NCBI GenBank assembly: GCA_963698015.1
Contig: OY969109.1
Coordinates: 310,001-374,000, forward strand
DNA length: 64,000 bases
Reading direction: 5' to 3'
Source of the DNA: VAXT01 sp963698015
GTDB taxonomy: Bacteria; Actinomycetota; Thermoleophilia; Gaiellales; Gaiellaceae
Positions within the stretch are counted from its first letter, which is position 1. Every line of letters starts with the position of its first letter. The notes under the pieces are model-generated. The model made no database searches, was not told where the DNA came from, and saw only the letters and a program-made list of their open reading frames with translations. Made by a program: the position numbers and the translations under genes. This document shows positions 9,200 to 17,191 of the stretch, piece by piece.

Positions 9200-9595
9200 T
9201 TAGCGCTTCGAGAACTGCGGCGCCTTGCGGGCCTTGTGCAGGCCGGCCTTCTTGCGCTCGACCTTGCGTGCGTCCCGCGTGAGGAAGCCTTCGCGCTTGA
9301 GCGGGACACGCAACTCGGGATCGGCCTCGACCAGGGCGCGGGCGATTCCGTGCCGAACCGCGCCTGCCTGACCCGTGGGGCCGCCTCCCTGGACGCGGAC
9401 GCGCAGGTCGTAGCGGCCCTCGGCGCTCGCAAGCTTGAGGGGAGCCATCACCGTCGTCCGGTGCGTCGCGCGCGGAAAGTACTCCTCGAGCGTGCGCCCG
9501 TTGATCCAGGTCGTCCCGTCGCCGGGCCGGAGGATCACGCGCGCCACGGAGGTCTTGCGCTTCCCGGTGCCCTGGTACTGGGCCTGCTCAGCCAT
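9200..9595 (-). CDS. rpsI: 30S ribosomal protein S9
   Basis: A 131-residue ribosomal protein with the S9 pattern GTGKRKTSVARVIL near the N-terminus, the GGGPTGQAGAVRHGIARAL core and the basic tail KVERKKAGLHKARKAPQFSK ending in KR. The C-terminal Lys/Arg tail reaches the P-site tRNA in the ribosome. It overlaps rplM by 8 bases, the standard L13-S9 operon order, and abuts glmM. Confidence 0.98.
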   Translation of the reverse strand: MAEQAQYQGTGKRKTSVARVILRPGDGTTWINGRTLEEYFPRATHRTTVMAPLKLASAEGRYDLRVRVQGGGPTGQAGAVRHGIARALVEADPELRVPLKREGFLTRDARKVERKKAGLHKARKAPQFSKR

Positions 9596-10034
9596 TTCCG
9601 TCCTCCAGCGGGAGCGGCTTCGGCGACTGGGCCTCGTGCGGATGCTCCGGCCCCGCGTACACCTTCAGCTTGAGCAGCTGTGCGCGGCCGAGACGGGTCC
9701 GGGGAAGCATCCCCCTTACGGCCTTCCGGAGCACTTCGGTCGGCCGCCGCGCGAGCTCCTCGCGGAGCGGACGGCTGCGCAGGCCGCCCGGGTAGCCGGA
9801 GTGACGGTGGTACATCTTGTCGTCGAGCTTCTTTCCGGTGACCGCGATCTTCTCGGCATTGACGACGACGACGAAGTCACCGGTGTCGACGTGCGGCGTG
9901 TACTGCGGCTTGCCCTTGCCGCGGAGCGTGTCGGCGATGCGGGTCGCGAGCCGGCCCAGGGTCTTCCCCTCGGCGTCGACGACGTACCAGTGGCGCTCGA
10001 TCTCGCCGGGCTTTGCATTCCAGGTCTTCTGCAT
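9588..10034 (-). CDS. rplM: 50S ribosomal protein L13
   Basis: A 148-residue L13 with the family N-terminus (MQKTWNAKPGEIERHWYVVD), GKTLGRLATRIADTLRGK, and YHRHSGYPGGLR. First gene of the rplM-rpsI-glmM(-glmS) block. The ATG is only 3 bases after a T5 run that follows a hairpin, leaving no room for a normal Shine-Dalgarno sequence, so its leader is unusual (see 10038-10079). Confidence 0.98.
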   Translation of the reverse strand: MQKTWNAKPGEIERHWYVVDAEGKTLGRLATRIADTLRGKGKPQYTPHVDTGDFVVVVNAEKIAVTGKKLDDKMYHRHSGYPGGLRSRPLREELARRPTEVLRKAVRGMLPRTRLGRAQLLKLKVYAGPEHPHEAQSPKPLPLEDGNG

Positions 10035-10037
10035 GAC

Positions 10038-10079
10038 AAAAAGGCGGCGGACCTGAGTCCGCCGGGGCGCGATTGTACC
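10038..10079 (-). promoter_or_regulatory. rplM promoter and terminator-like leader hairpin
   Basis: On the minus strand a -10 box TACAAT (10077-10072) is followed by a 7-bp hairpin GGCGGAC-TCAG-GTCCGCC (10063-10046), GCC and TTTTT (10042-10038), then GTC and the rplM ATG. If transcription starts about 6-7 bases after the -10, essentially the whole leader is an intrinsic-terminator-like hairpin. It could be an attenuator or an L13 autoregulatory site. Alternatively it is the terminator of the upstream MFS gene placed very close. The structure is seen; regulation is inference. Confidence 0.55.
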
Positions 10080-10084
10080 AGCGA

Positions 10085-10183
10085 CTGAGGCATCGCTTGC
10101 GATGCCGGCCTCAGGACGCGCAGCTTTGCCGCGCGTCCGTCGGAAATGACCGGTCGATGCACATCGAAGTTCGGCGGAAACGG
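10085..10183 (-). repeat. Interspersed box-plus-hairpin 3' element, copy A
   Basis: Read on the minus strand, a box (10183-10141) begins 2 bases after the MFS stop and contains GAACTTCG, ATCGACCGGTC and ATTTCC. It is followed by two strong hairpins: GGACGCGC/GCGCGTCC (10138-10114) and CTGAGG..CCTCAG with inner GCATCG-CAAG-CGATGC (10114-10085). The box recurs at 58297-58341 after xseB in the same position relative to the stop codon. The hairpins probably act as a terminator of the MFS gene. Confidence 0.5.
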
Positions 10184-10185
10184 CT

Positions 10186-11436
10186 CTACGCGGCCGGCTC
10201 TGGCGCCGGGCGGATGCGGGCGAGGAATATTGCCGGCGCGACGGCGATCGCCGTCGCGCCGAGTGCGAGCGCCGCTACTCCGAGCACGTCGAGCGCGATG
10301 CCGCCGAGCAACGCGAGCGCTGCGCCCGTCAGTCCGGAGAGCAGATCGCTGAGGCCGAGGAGCTTTCCGCGCTCCGCAGGCAGTGTCGCGTCGGCGAGTT
10401 GCGCTGTGGCCGCGACGAACGACAGGTTCCAGCCGATCCCGAGCCCGAAAAGGAGAAGCGCGGTCGTCGGCACGCTCGTGGCCCAGGTCAGTCCGGCGCA
10501 GGAGATCGCCATCACGAAGAGGCCGCCGGCCAGCGCAGGGCCGCGCCCGATCTTGTCGATCAGCGTCCCGATCACGAGCACGAGCGCGTACATCCCGAGC
10601 ACATGCGCGCCGATGATCGGGAACACCGACTGCTGCGAGTGGTGGTGATGGTCGACGACGACGAAGCCGGTCAGGTTCATCACGGAGACCATCACGCCGA
10701 AGCTCGCGATCGCGGCCAGCATCGCCGGGATCACGCCGGGACGCCGCAGGATCTCCCGGAGCGGCGCCGCTTCGGTGGTCGTGGGTGTCGGCCCGCCGGC
10801 CGCGATCCGCTCCGCGATCACCTTCGTGTCCGGCCGCACCGTCAGCGCGAGGCCGCAGGTGACCAGCGACAGGCCGGCCGCGGCGAGCCACGGCACGGTC
10901 AGCGTGTCCGCGGCGACGTCCTTGCCCGCGAACAGCGGCCCGAAGAGCGACGGTCCCAGCACGGCGCCGAAGACCGAGCCGAAGAGGACGTACGAGATGC
11001 CCCGCGCGCGACGCGCGGGTGGATACATGTCGCCGGCGGCGGTCCTGATCAGCAGCGTCACCGCACCGGCCACGCCCGCGAGGGCGAACCCCGCGATCAG
11101 CGCGACTCCCGACCCCCAGTGCGTCCCGACGGCGGCCAGGGAGTAGCCGATCGAGCCGAGCACGAAGCCGACCGCGATCACCGGGACGCGCCCGAAGCGG
11201 TCCATCGCGCGCCCCGCGGGGAAGGCGGAGAGCGCGGAAGCCGTCAGGAAGATCGCCGGGCCGGCGCCGAGCAGCGAGCGGAAGCCCGTGACGAGGACGA
11301 ACGACAGGGACAACACCGCGGCGCCGAGCTGCAGGACCGCCGAGTAGAGGGCCTGGATGACCGCCAGGGTCGCGGTGTTCCGGGCGATCGGGAGGTGCTG
11401 CTCAGACAAGGGCTGCCAGCCCGGCTCGGAACTCAC
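10186..11436 (-). CDS. MFS transporter, 12 TM
   Basis: A 416-residue major facilitator superfamily protein with about 12 hydrophobic helices. Visible motifs are the loop 2-3 signature DRFGRVP (variant of motif A) and a second-half copy DKIGRGP. Between the halves, after a helix ending in GFVVVD, sits an unusual HHHHS run facing a loop, which may bind metal. Substrate unknown. The GTG start at 11436 overlaps the glycosylase gene by 35 bases; a TTG at the glycosylase stop is an alternative start that gives a 4-base-type coupling. Followed by the copy A box-hairpin element. Confidence 0.82.
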   Translation of the reverse strand: MSSEPGWQPLSEQHLPIARNTATLAVIQALYSAVLQLGAAVLSLSFVLVTGFRSLLGAGPAIFLTASALSAFPAGRAMDRFGRVPVIAVGFVLGSIGYSLAAVGTHWGSGVALIAGFALAGVAGAVTLLIRTAAGDMYPPARRARGISYVLFGSVFGAVLGPSLFGPLFAGKDVAADTLTVPWLAAAGLSLVTCGLALTVRPDTKVIAERIAAGGPTPTTTEAAPLREILRRPGVIPAMLAAIASFGVMVSVMNLTGFVVVDHHHHSQQSVFPIIGAHVLGMYALVLVIGTLIDKIGRGPALAGGLFVMAISCAGLTWATSVPTTALLLFGLGIGWNLSFVAATAQLADATLPAERGKLLGLSDLLSGLTGAALALLGGIALDVLGVAALALGATAIAVAPAIFLARIRPAPEPAA

Positions 11437-11908
11437 TCGCGCCGCCGTGCGAGGGGTGCCGGATCCCGGCCATGCCGAGCGCGGCCTCGGCGATTCGGCC
11501 CACGGGGACGACGCGGCGACCCGCGGCGAGGAGCTCGAGGAACGGGCGGGACGCCTCGATCTCGTCGGCCCGCGGTCGGCGGTTGGAAGAAGGCTCGCCG
11601 AGCCGGTGCGGGTGCGTCGGCACGACGTTCCAGAGCAGCACGTGCTCCTCGAGGCCGAGCTCGTCGAGCACGCGGTGGACGATCGTCGCCGACGCCTCCG
11701 CGGGCCCGCGTCCCGTGAGCTGGCGCTCGGAGGTGAACGGGATGCCGCTGACCCGCGCGCCGCGGTAGCCGGCCGCCTCTCCGACGAGCAGGAGCTCCGC
11801 TTCCGCGCGCCGCCCGAGGTAGTCCGCCAGCCGGCGGCGGAGCAGCCGGGACGCCGCGTACTGGTTGTACGTCGAGCCGATCTGCGCAGCCGCGAGGCGC
11901 TGGATCAA
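11402..11908 (-). CDS. Uracil-DNA glycosylase superfamily protein
   Basis: A 168-residue protein. Motifs GEAAGYRGARVSGIPFTSE (active-site and uracil-pocket region) and a C-terminal HPSHGG match the uracil-DNA glycosylase superfamily; the middle has LLWNVVPTHPH. The role would be removal of uracil or related lesions from DNA. The chosen start is TTG at 11908, giving LIQRLAAAQIGSTYNQY, since the reading frame upstream has no ATG/GTG and loses similarity; this start is uncertain. The subfamily is not settled. It diverges from the binding-protein gene at 11978. Confidence 0.75.
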   Translation of the reverse strand: MIQRLAAAQIGSTYNQYAASRLLRRRLADYLGRRAEAELLLVGEAAGYRGARVSGIPFTSERQLTGRGPAEASATIVHRVLDELGLEEHVLLWNVVPTHPHRLGEPSSNRRPRADEIEASRPFLELLAAGRRVVPVGRIAEAALGMAGIRHPSHGGASEFRAGLAALV

Positions 11909-11977
11909 AACGCGTGCGCGCGCACAATCAGCGTCTTCGCTGGCGAGGTCGTCACGGCGACAGGATAATCCGGCTCG

Positions 11978-13189
11978 TTGCGGCGCCTCGCCCTCATCCT
12001 CGTGCTCGCCACGCTCTCCGTCGGCCTGCCCACGGCGCTCGCGGGCAGCGCGGGCGACCCCGGGATCACGGCCGACTCGATCCTGCTCGGCGCGACGGTC
12101 CCGCTGAGCGGCGACGAGGTCGCATACGCCGCCGTCGCGCGCGGGGCGAACGCGTACTTCCAGTACGTCAACGACCACGGCGGAGTCCGCGGCCGCACGA
12201 TCCGCTACCTCTACGTCGACGACGCGTACGACCCGTCCGAGACCGTCCGCAAGACCCGGGAGCTCGTCGAGGACGACAAGGTGTTCGCGATCTTCAACAG
12301 CGTCGGGACCGAGCACGCGCTGGCGGTCCGCCCGTACCTGAACCAGCTCGGAGTCCCGCAGCTCTTCGTCGGCAGCGGCCTCTCGGCGCTGGCGCTCGAG
12401 CGTCGGCAGTACAAGTGGTCGATGGGCTACCTCCCGCGCTTCGCGGGCGAGGGCGCGCTTTACGGGCGGTACGTCAAGCGAACACGGCCGAAGGCACGCA
12501 TTGCCGTGCTCCACGAGGACTCCGAGTACGGCGAGGACATGTTCGCGGGGCTGCGGGCTGGGCTCGGGACGCTGTCGTCGCGAATCACCGCCGTCCAGAC
12601 CTACCAGCTCTCGGACACCGACCTGAACGGGCAGATCGCGCGGCTCAAGGCCTCGCACGCGGACACGATCATGATCTTTGCGCTCCCGACACAGACGATT
12701 CAGGCGTTCCTCGCCATCCGGAAGCTCGGTTGGCGGCCGCGGATCTTCGTCAACTCGGTTTCGATCGACCCGTTCGTTATGGACGTCATCCAGCGGAATA
12801 CCGGCAAGAAGCTCGTCGAGGGGACGATCTCGAGCCAGTTCCTGAAGGATCCGACCGACCCGGCGCTGGCCAAGGATCCGGGGGTCAAGCTGTACAAGCA
12901 GATCCTGCGGCGCTATCTGCCGGGCTCGAAGGTGAGGGAGGTGGCGAACCTGTACGGGATGGCCGCCGCGTTCACGATGGTCGACGCGCTGCGCCACGCC
13001 GGTGCGCAGCCGACGCGGGCGAGCCTGCTCCGCGCCGCGACGCATCTAAAAGAGCGCAACCCGTTCATGGTCAAAGGCGTGACCGTGAAGACGGGCCCGA
13101 ACGACTACTACCCGGTCGAGCGCACGCGGATGCTGCGCTTCCACGCCGGCCGGTGGCGCCAGTTCGGCGGCCTCGCCAACGTCCGCTGA
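11978..13189 (+). CDS. ABC transporter substrate-binding protein, Leu/Ile/Val type
   Basis: A 403-residue exported protein. A signal peptide (about residues 1-23, MRRLALILVLATLSVGLPTA) precedes a type I periplasmic-binding fold: ILLGATVPLSGDEVAYAAVARGANAYF-like start, YLYVDDAYDPSETVRKTREL, and a DSEYGEDMF second-lobe entry. Such proteins bind branched-chain amino acids, amides or aromatic acids for ABC import. No permease or ATPase genes are adjacent, so its partner is elsewhere or it is a sensor. The TTG start at 11978 follows GATAAT by 8 bases, consistent with a leaderless transcript. It shares its stop region with the next gene. Confidence 0.85.
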   Translation: MRRLALILVLATLSVGLPTALAGSAGDPGITADSILLGATVPLSGDEVAYAAVARGANAYFQYVNDHGGVRGRTIRYLYVDDAYDPSETVRKTRELVEDDKVFAIFNSVGTEHALAVRPYLNQLGVPQLFVGSGLSALALERRQYKWSMGYLPRFAGEGALYGRYVKRTRPKARIAVLHEDSEYGEDMFAGLRAGLGTLSSRITAVQTYQLSDTDLNGQIARLKASHADTIMIFALPTQTIQAFLAIRKLGWRPRIFVNSVSIDPFVMDVIQRNTGKKLVEGTISSQFLKDPTDPALAKDPGVKLYKQILRRYLPGSKVREVANLYGMAAAFTMVDALRHAGAQPTRASLLRAATHLKERNPFMVKGVTVKTGPNDYYPVERTRMLRFHAGRWRQFGGLANVR

Positions 13190-14229
13190 GCGACTCGATC
13201 GAGATCCGGACGCTCACGGACGGCGGTCAGCGCGCCGTGGACGTGGCGAAGCAGGTCGCGTCGTTCCTGGAGGCGGCTCGGCGGTCGCTCGACCTCGCGC
13301 AGTACGACTTCCACCTGGCGCCCGAGACCGCTGAGCTCGTCGCGGGAGCGATCAAGGCCGCGGCCGCGCGTGGCGTGGAGGTGCGGATGATCTACGACGT
13401 CGGCCATCGGAACCCGATCCCGGTGCCGCCGCCCCCGGAGCCGGACGTCGATCTGATCTCGTCGCTGGGCGTGGCGCACAGGCCGATCGCGGGCATCCCC
13501 GATCTCATGCACCACAAGTACGTGGTGCGCGACGGCGAGACCGTCTGGACCGGGTCGGCCAACTGGACGGACGATTCGTGGACGCGGCAGGAGAACGTGA
13601 TCCTGATCGCGGAGTCGACGAGGCTCGCCGCCGACTTCAAGGCGGACTTCGAGCAGCTCTGGTCGAAGGGGATCGTCGAGGGCAGCGGCTTCGTCGAGCC
13701 GAATCCCGTGCGGATCGCGGGGAGCAACGTGCGCGCCTGGTTCACGCCCGGGTTCGGCGAGGCGCTCTCGCGGCGGATCGCGAAGCGGATCAGGCGGGCG
13801 AAGCGGCGCGTGCGTATCTGTTCACCCGTGCTGACCGTCGCCCCGGTGCTGTCGGCGCTCTGCGAGCGGTCCTCGGACGGGCTCGACATCGCGGGCTGCC
13901 TCGACCGGCCACAGATCGAGGGCGTCATCTACCAGTGGCACGAGGAGGGCAACGCGGCCTGGAAGCTGCCGCTTCTCGAGCGTGCCCTGAAGGCCCCGTT
14001 CTCCGCGAAGCCGTCCACGCCGTACGGCGCCGGGACCGTGCACGACTTCATGCACGCGAAGGTGACGGTGATCGACGACGTCCTCTTCGCGGGCAGCTTC
14101 AACCTGTCGCGCTCGGGCGAACAGAACGCGGAGAACGTGCTCGAGATCGAAGACGCGAAGCTCGCGGACCGCCTAGCCAGCTTCATCGACGAGGTCCGCG
14201 CCCGCTACCCCCGATTCACGCCAACCTGA
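13153..14229 (+). CDS. Phospholipase D-like domain protein
   Basis: About 345-358 residues with two HKD motifs: HHKYVVRDGETVWTGSANW (first) and MHAKVTVIDDVLFAGSFNLS (second). Paired HxKxxxxD motifs form the phosphodiesterase site of the PLD superfamily (phospholipases, cardiolipin synthases, nucleases). No signal peptide is visible. The start is uncertain. GTG at 13153 gives a 37-base overlap with the binding-protein gene; CTG at 13186 would make a CTGA four-base overlap and matches the first residues of homologous sequence (SDSIEIRTLTDGG). Its stop codon overlaps the left end of the inverted-repeat element at 14228. Confidence 0.82.
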   Translation: MAPVRRPRQRPLSDSIEIRTLTDGGQRAVDVAKQVASFLEAARRSLDLAQYDFHLAPETAELVAGAIKAAAARGVEVRMIYDVGHRNPIPVPPPPEPDVDLISSLGVAHRPIAGIPDLMHHKYVVRDGETVWTGSANWTDDSWTRQENVILIAESTRLAADFKADFEQLWSKGIVEGSGFVEPNPVRIAGSNVRAWFTPGFGEALSRRIAKRIRRAKRRVRICSPVLTVAPVLSALCERSSDGLDIAGCLDRPQIEGVIYQWHEEGNAAWKLPLLERALKAPFSAKPSTPYGAGTVHDFMHAKVTVIDDVLFAGSFNLSRSGEQNAENVLEIEDAKLADRLASFIDEVRARYPRFTPT

Positions 14230-14352
14230 ACGGGGTCAGACCCCTTTACAAATCCGTTGGTCGAAAAGGCCGATGCGGACCCGCGAAACCGCCTGGCTCC
14301 GAGCGCCTGTTGAGAGATCGTCACGCTTTTGGAGCGGGGTCTGACCCCGTTC
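14228..14352. mobile_element. 125-bp non-coding element with perfect 17-bp terminal inverted repeats
   Basis: The left end 14228-14244 (GAACGGGGTCAGACCCC) is the exact reverse complement of the right end 14336-14352. Each end also contains its own 13-base palindrome (GGGGTC-A-GACCCC), so each can form a hairpin. The 91-base interior carries no ORF and is less GC-rich than the flanks. It fills the gap between the convergent ends of the PLD-like gene and guaA and starts within the TGA of the former. No target-site duplication is seen. It looks like a MITE or REP/BIME-type element mobilised in trans, possibly by a REP-associated tyrosine transposase (from memory of similar GGGGTCAGACCCC ends). 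It may also serve as a bidirectional terminator. Confidence 0.7.
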
Positions 14353-14360
14353 GGGCTCGG

Positions 14361-15935
14361 CTACTCCCACTCGATCGTGCTCGGGGGCTTCGACGAGATG
14401 TCGAGCGCGACGCGGTTCACGGCCGGGATCTCGTTGATGATCCGGCTCGAGATCGTCTCCAGCAGGTCGTAGGGCAGGCGCGCCCAGTCCGCGGTCATCG
14501 CGTCCTCCGAGGTCACAGCGCGGATCACGATCGGATATGCGTACGTGCGCTCGTCGCCCTGCACGCCCACCGAACGGATCGCCGGCAGCACGGCGAAGCT
14601 CTGCCAGAGGTCGCGGTACAGCCCCGCGCGCCGCACCTCCTCCTGGAGCACCGCGTCCGCCTCACGCAGGATCTCGAGCCGCTCGCGGGTCACGTCGCCG
14701 ATGATCCGGATCGCGAGCCCCGGCCCGGGGAACGGCTGGCGCCACACCATCGCCTCTGGTAGCCCGAGCTCCTCGCCGACGCGGCGCACCTCGTCCTTGA
14801 ACAGCAGGCGCAGCGGCTCGACCAGCTCGAAGTCGATGTCCTCCGGCAGGCCGCCGACGTTGTGGTGCGACTTGATCGTCGCCGCTACGCTCTCGTCCCC
14901 GCCGGACTCGATCACGTCCGAGTAGAGCGTGCCCTGGACGAGGTACGCGAGCTGTCCGAGTTTCTCGGACTCCTGCTCGAAGACGCGGATGAACTCCTCG
15001 CCGATCGTGCGCCGCTTCTCCTCCGGATCGGTGATTCCGGCGAGCTTGCCGAGGAAGCGCTCCTCCGCATCGACGTGGACGAGCGGCACGTGGAAGTGGT
15101 TGCGGAACGTCTCGACGACCTGCGCCGCCTCGTCCTTGCGGAGCAGACCGTGGTCGACGAAGACGCACGTGAGCTGATCGCCGACCGCCTTGTAGACGAG
15201 CAGCGCCGCGACCGCCGAGTCGACGCCGCCCGAGAGGGCGCACAGGACGCGCTCCGACCCCACCTGCGCGCGGATCCGCTCGACCTGCTCCTCGATCACC
15301 GCCGCGGCCGTCCAGGTCGCGGGCGCGTCGGCCACCGAGTAGAGGAAGTTCTTCAGGAGGTCGTTGCCATAGGGGGTGTGCACGACCTCCGGGTGGAACT
15401 GCACGCCGTAGAGCCGCCGCTCCGGATCCTCGAACGCCGCGATCGGCGTCGACTGCGACGACGCGACGACGCGGGCACCCGCCGGCGGCGCGGTCACCGA
15501 GTCGCGGTGGCTCATCCAGCCGATCTGCTCCGGCGGCAGGTTCACGAACAGCTCGCCGCCCTCGGCCGTGAACTCGGTCTTGCCGAACTCCGAGACGCCC
15601 GTCCGCTCGACCCGACCGCCGAGGTCCTGCGCCATGAGCTGCATCCCGTAGCAGATGCCGAGCGTCGGGATCCCCAGCGCGAAGATCCCCGGATCGACCT
15701 TCGGCGCACCTTCCGCGTAGACGGACGCGGGCCCACCGGAAAGGACGAGCGCCAACGGGTCACGTCCACGGACCTGGTCCGGCGTGATGGTGTGCGGGAC
15801 CAGCTCCGAGTAGACGCGGCACTCGCGGACACGGCGTGCGATCAGCTGCGAGTACTGGCCGCCGAGGTCCAGAACGAGCACCGGCCGCTCCTCGGCGGCC
15901 GGCTCAGGCGTGGGCAGCGGGACGACGTTCGTCAT
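14361..15935 (-). CDS. guaA: GMP synthase (glutamine-hydrolysing)
   Basis: A 524-residue enzyme converting XMP to GMP. The class I glutaminase domain (about 15-205) carries LGICYGMQ with the nucleophilic Cys, and FHPEVVHT with the catalytic His/Glu. The ATP-pyrophosphatase domain has the P-loop ALSGGVDSAVAA (about 233) and the C-terminal dimerisation domain ends in the family hallmark SKPPSTIEWE. The start overlaps the guaB3 stop as ATGA, so the two guanine-synthesis steps are coupled. Confidence 0.98.
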   Translation of the reverse strand: MTNVVPLPTPEPAAEERPVLVLDLGGQYSQLIARRVRECRVYSELVPHTITPDQVRGRDPLALVLSGGPASVYAEGAPKVDPGIFALGIPTLGICYGMQLMAQDLGGRVERTGVSEFGKTEFTAEGGELFVNLPPEQIGWMSHRDSVTAPPAGARVVASSQSTPIAAFEDPERRLYGVQFHPEVVHTPYGNDLLKNFLYSVADAPATWTAAAVIEEQVERIRAQVGSERVLCALSGGVDSAVAALLVYKAVGDQLTCVFVDHGLLRKDEAAQVVETFRNHFHVPLVHVDAEERFLGKLAGITDPEEKRRTIGEEFIRVFEQESEKLGQLAYLVQGTLYSDVIESGGDESVAATIKSHHNVGGLPEDIDFELVEPLRLLFKDEVRRVGEELGLPEAMVWRQPFPGPGLAIRIIGDVTRERLEILREADAVLQEEVRRAGLYRDLWQSFAVLPAIRSVGVQGDERTYAYPIVIRAVTSEDAMTADWARLPYDLLETISSRIINEIPAVNRVALDISSKPPSTIEWE

Positions 15936-17089
15936 CCCATCCCGATCTTCTGCGCCTGCTGCAGCGACTTACCCTCGGTCTTGATCGACGGCGCGAGCAT
16001 GATCTCGGCCTTCTGGAAGTCGTGGATCGACTCGTACCCGCAGGTCGCCATCGACGTCCGCAGCGCGCCCATCAGGTTGAGCGTCCCGTCGTTCTCGCGC
16101 GCGGGGCCGACCACGATCTCCTCGAGCGAGGCGCTCTGGCCGACATGAACGCGGGCGCCGCGCGGCAGAGTCGGATGGAACGTCGCCATCCCCCAGTGGA
16201 AGCCGCGCCCGGGCGCCTCTTTCGCGCGAGCGAGTGGCGAGCCGATCATCACCGCATCCGCGCCGCACGCGACCGCCTTCGAGATGTCGCCGCCGGTGCG
16301 CATGCCGCCGTCCGCGATCACGTTCACGTACTTGCCGGTCTCGAGCAGGTGCTGCACGCGCGCCGCGGCCGCATCCGAGATCGCCGTCGCCTGCGGAACG
16401 CCGACGCCGAGGACGCCGCGAGTCGTGCACGCGTGGCCGGGCCCGACGCCGACGAGCACGCCTTCCGCGCCGGTGCGCATCAGGTGCAGAGCCGTCTGGT
16501 ACGAGGCGCACCCGCCGACGAGGGTCGGAATCGGCAGGCTCGCGATGAACTCCTTCAGGTTGAGCGCCTGGCCATTCGAAGACACGTGCTCCGCTGACAC
16601 GACCGTGCCCTGGATGACGAGCACGTCCAGGCCCGCCTCGAGCGCGATCTCGTAGTGGTCGCGCACCTTCTGCGGCGTGAGCGCGCCGGCCGCGAGGACA
16701 CCCGCGCGCTTGATCTCCTCGATGCGCTCGGCGATCAGCTTCGGCTCGACCCCGCGCTTGTAGATCTTCTGGAGCCCGCGCGTCGCCCTGTCCTTCGGCA
16801 GCTTCGCGATCCGCTCCAGCTCCGCATCGGGGTTCTCATAGCGCGTGTAGATGCCCTCGAGGTTGAGGACGCCGAGGCCGCCGAGCTTCCCGAGCGCGAT
16901 CGCGGTCGCCGGCGAGACGACGCCGTCCATCGCGGACGCGAGGAGCGGGAGCTCGAGCAGGTGCGGGCCGAGCTTCCAGCCGATGTCAACGTCCTGCGGG
17001 TCGCGGGTCCTACGGCTCGGGACGATCGCGATGTCGTCGAAGCCGTATGCCTGCCTCGCCTTCTTCCCGCGTCCGATCTCTACATCCAC
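15932..17089 (-). CDS. guaB3: GuaB3-type IMP dehydrogenase family protein
   Basis: A 385-residue TIM-barrel protein of the IMPDH/GMP reductase family. The catalytic-Cys loop reads GVGPGHACTTRG, and phosphate-binding segments VIADGGMRTGGDISKAVACG and GSPLARAKEAPG are present. No CBS (Bateman) domain is inserted, unlike classical GuaB of about 490 residues; this is the GuaB3 type of actinobacteria and cyanobacteria. Overlap with guaA supports an IMP-to-XMP role. The GTG start at 17089 has a GGGGGG Shine-Dalgarno sequence 5 bases upstream. Confidence 0.92.
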   Translation of the reverse strand: MDVEIGRGKKARQAYGFDDIAIVPSRRTRDPQDVDIGWKLGPHLLELPLLASAMDGVVSPATAIALGKLGGLGVLNLEGIYTRYENPDAELERIAKLPKDRATRGLQKIYKRGVEPKLIAERIEEIKRAGVLAAGALTPQKVRDHYEIALEAGLDVLVIQGTVVSAEHVSSNGQALNLKEFIASLPIPTLVGGCASYQTALHLMRTGAEGVLVGVGPGHACTTRGVLGVGVPQATAISDAAAARVQHLLETGKYVNVIADGGMRTGGDISKAVACGADAVMIGSPLARAKEAPGRGFHWGMATFHPTLPRGARVHVGQSASLEEIVVGPARENDGTLNLMGALRTSMATCGYESIHDFQKAEIMLAPSIKTEGKSLQQAQKIGMG

Positions 17090-17107
17090 AAGAGCCCCCC
17101 TTCATGC

Positions 17108-17185
17108 AAAAAGCCCAGACTCGATCGATCGCCTGGGCCGGAAAACCGCTCTCTCGTCTCGCCTCTCAAGTGGCAGTCGATCGTA
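17108..17185 (-). promoter_or_regulatory. guaB3 promoter and attenuator-like leader
   Basis: On the minus strand a -10 box TACGAT (17185-17180) lies just after the sugar-kinase stop. About 40 bases on is a hairpin GCCCAG(17138-17133)-14-base loop-CTGGGC(17118-17113) followed by TTTTT (17112-17108), then the GGGGGG ribosome-binding site and GTG. The loop contains CGATCGATCG. A terminator between a promoter and its gene suggests attenuation by purine supply. It could instead be the terminator of the upstream kinase gene if the -10 is spurious. Confidence 0.5.
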
Positions 17186-17191
17186 CCAGCC

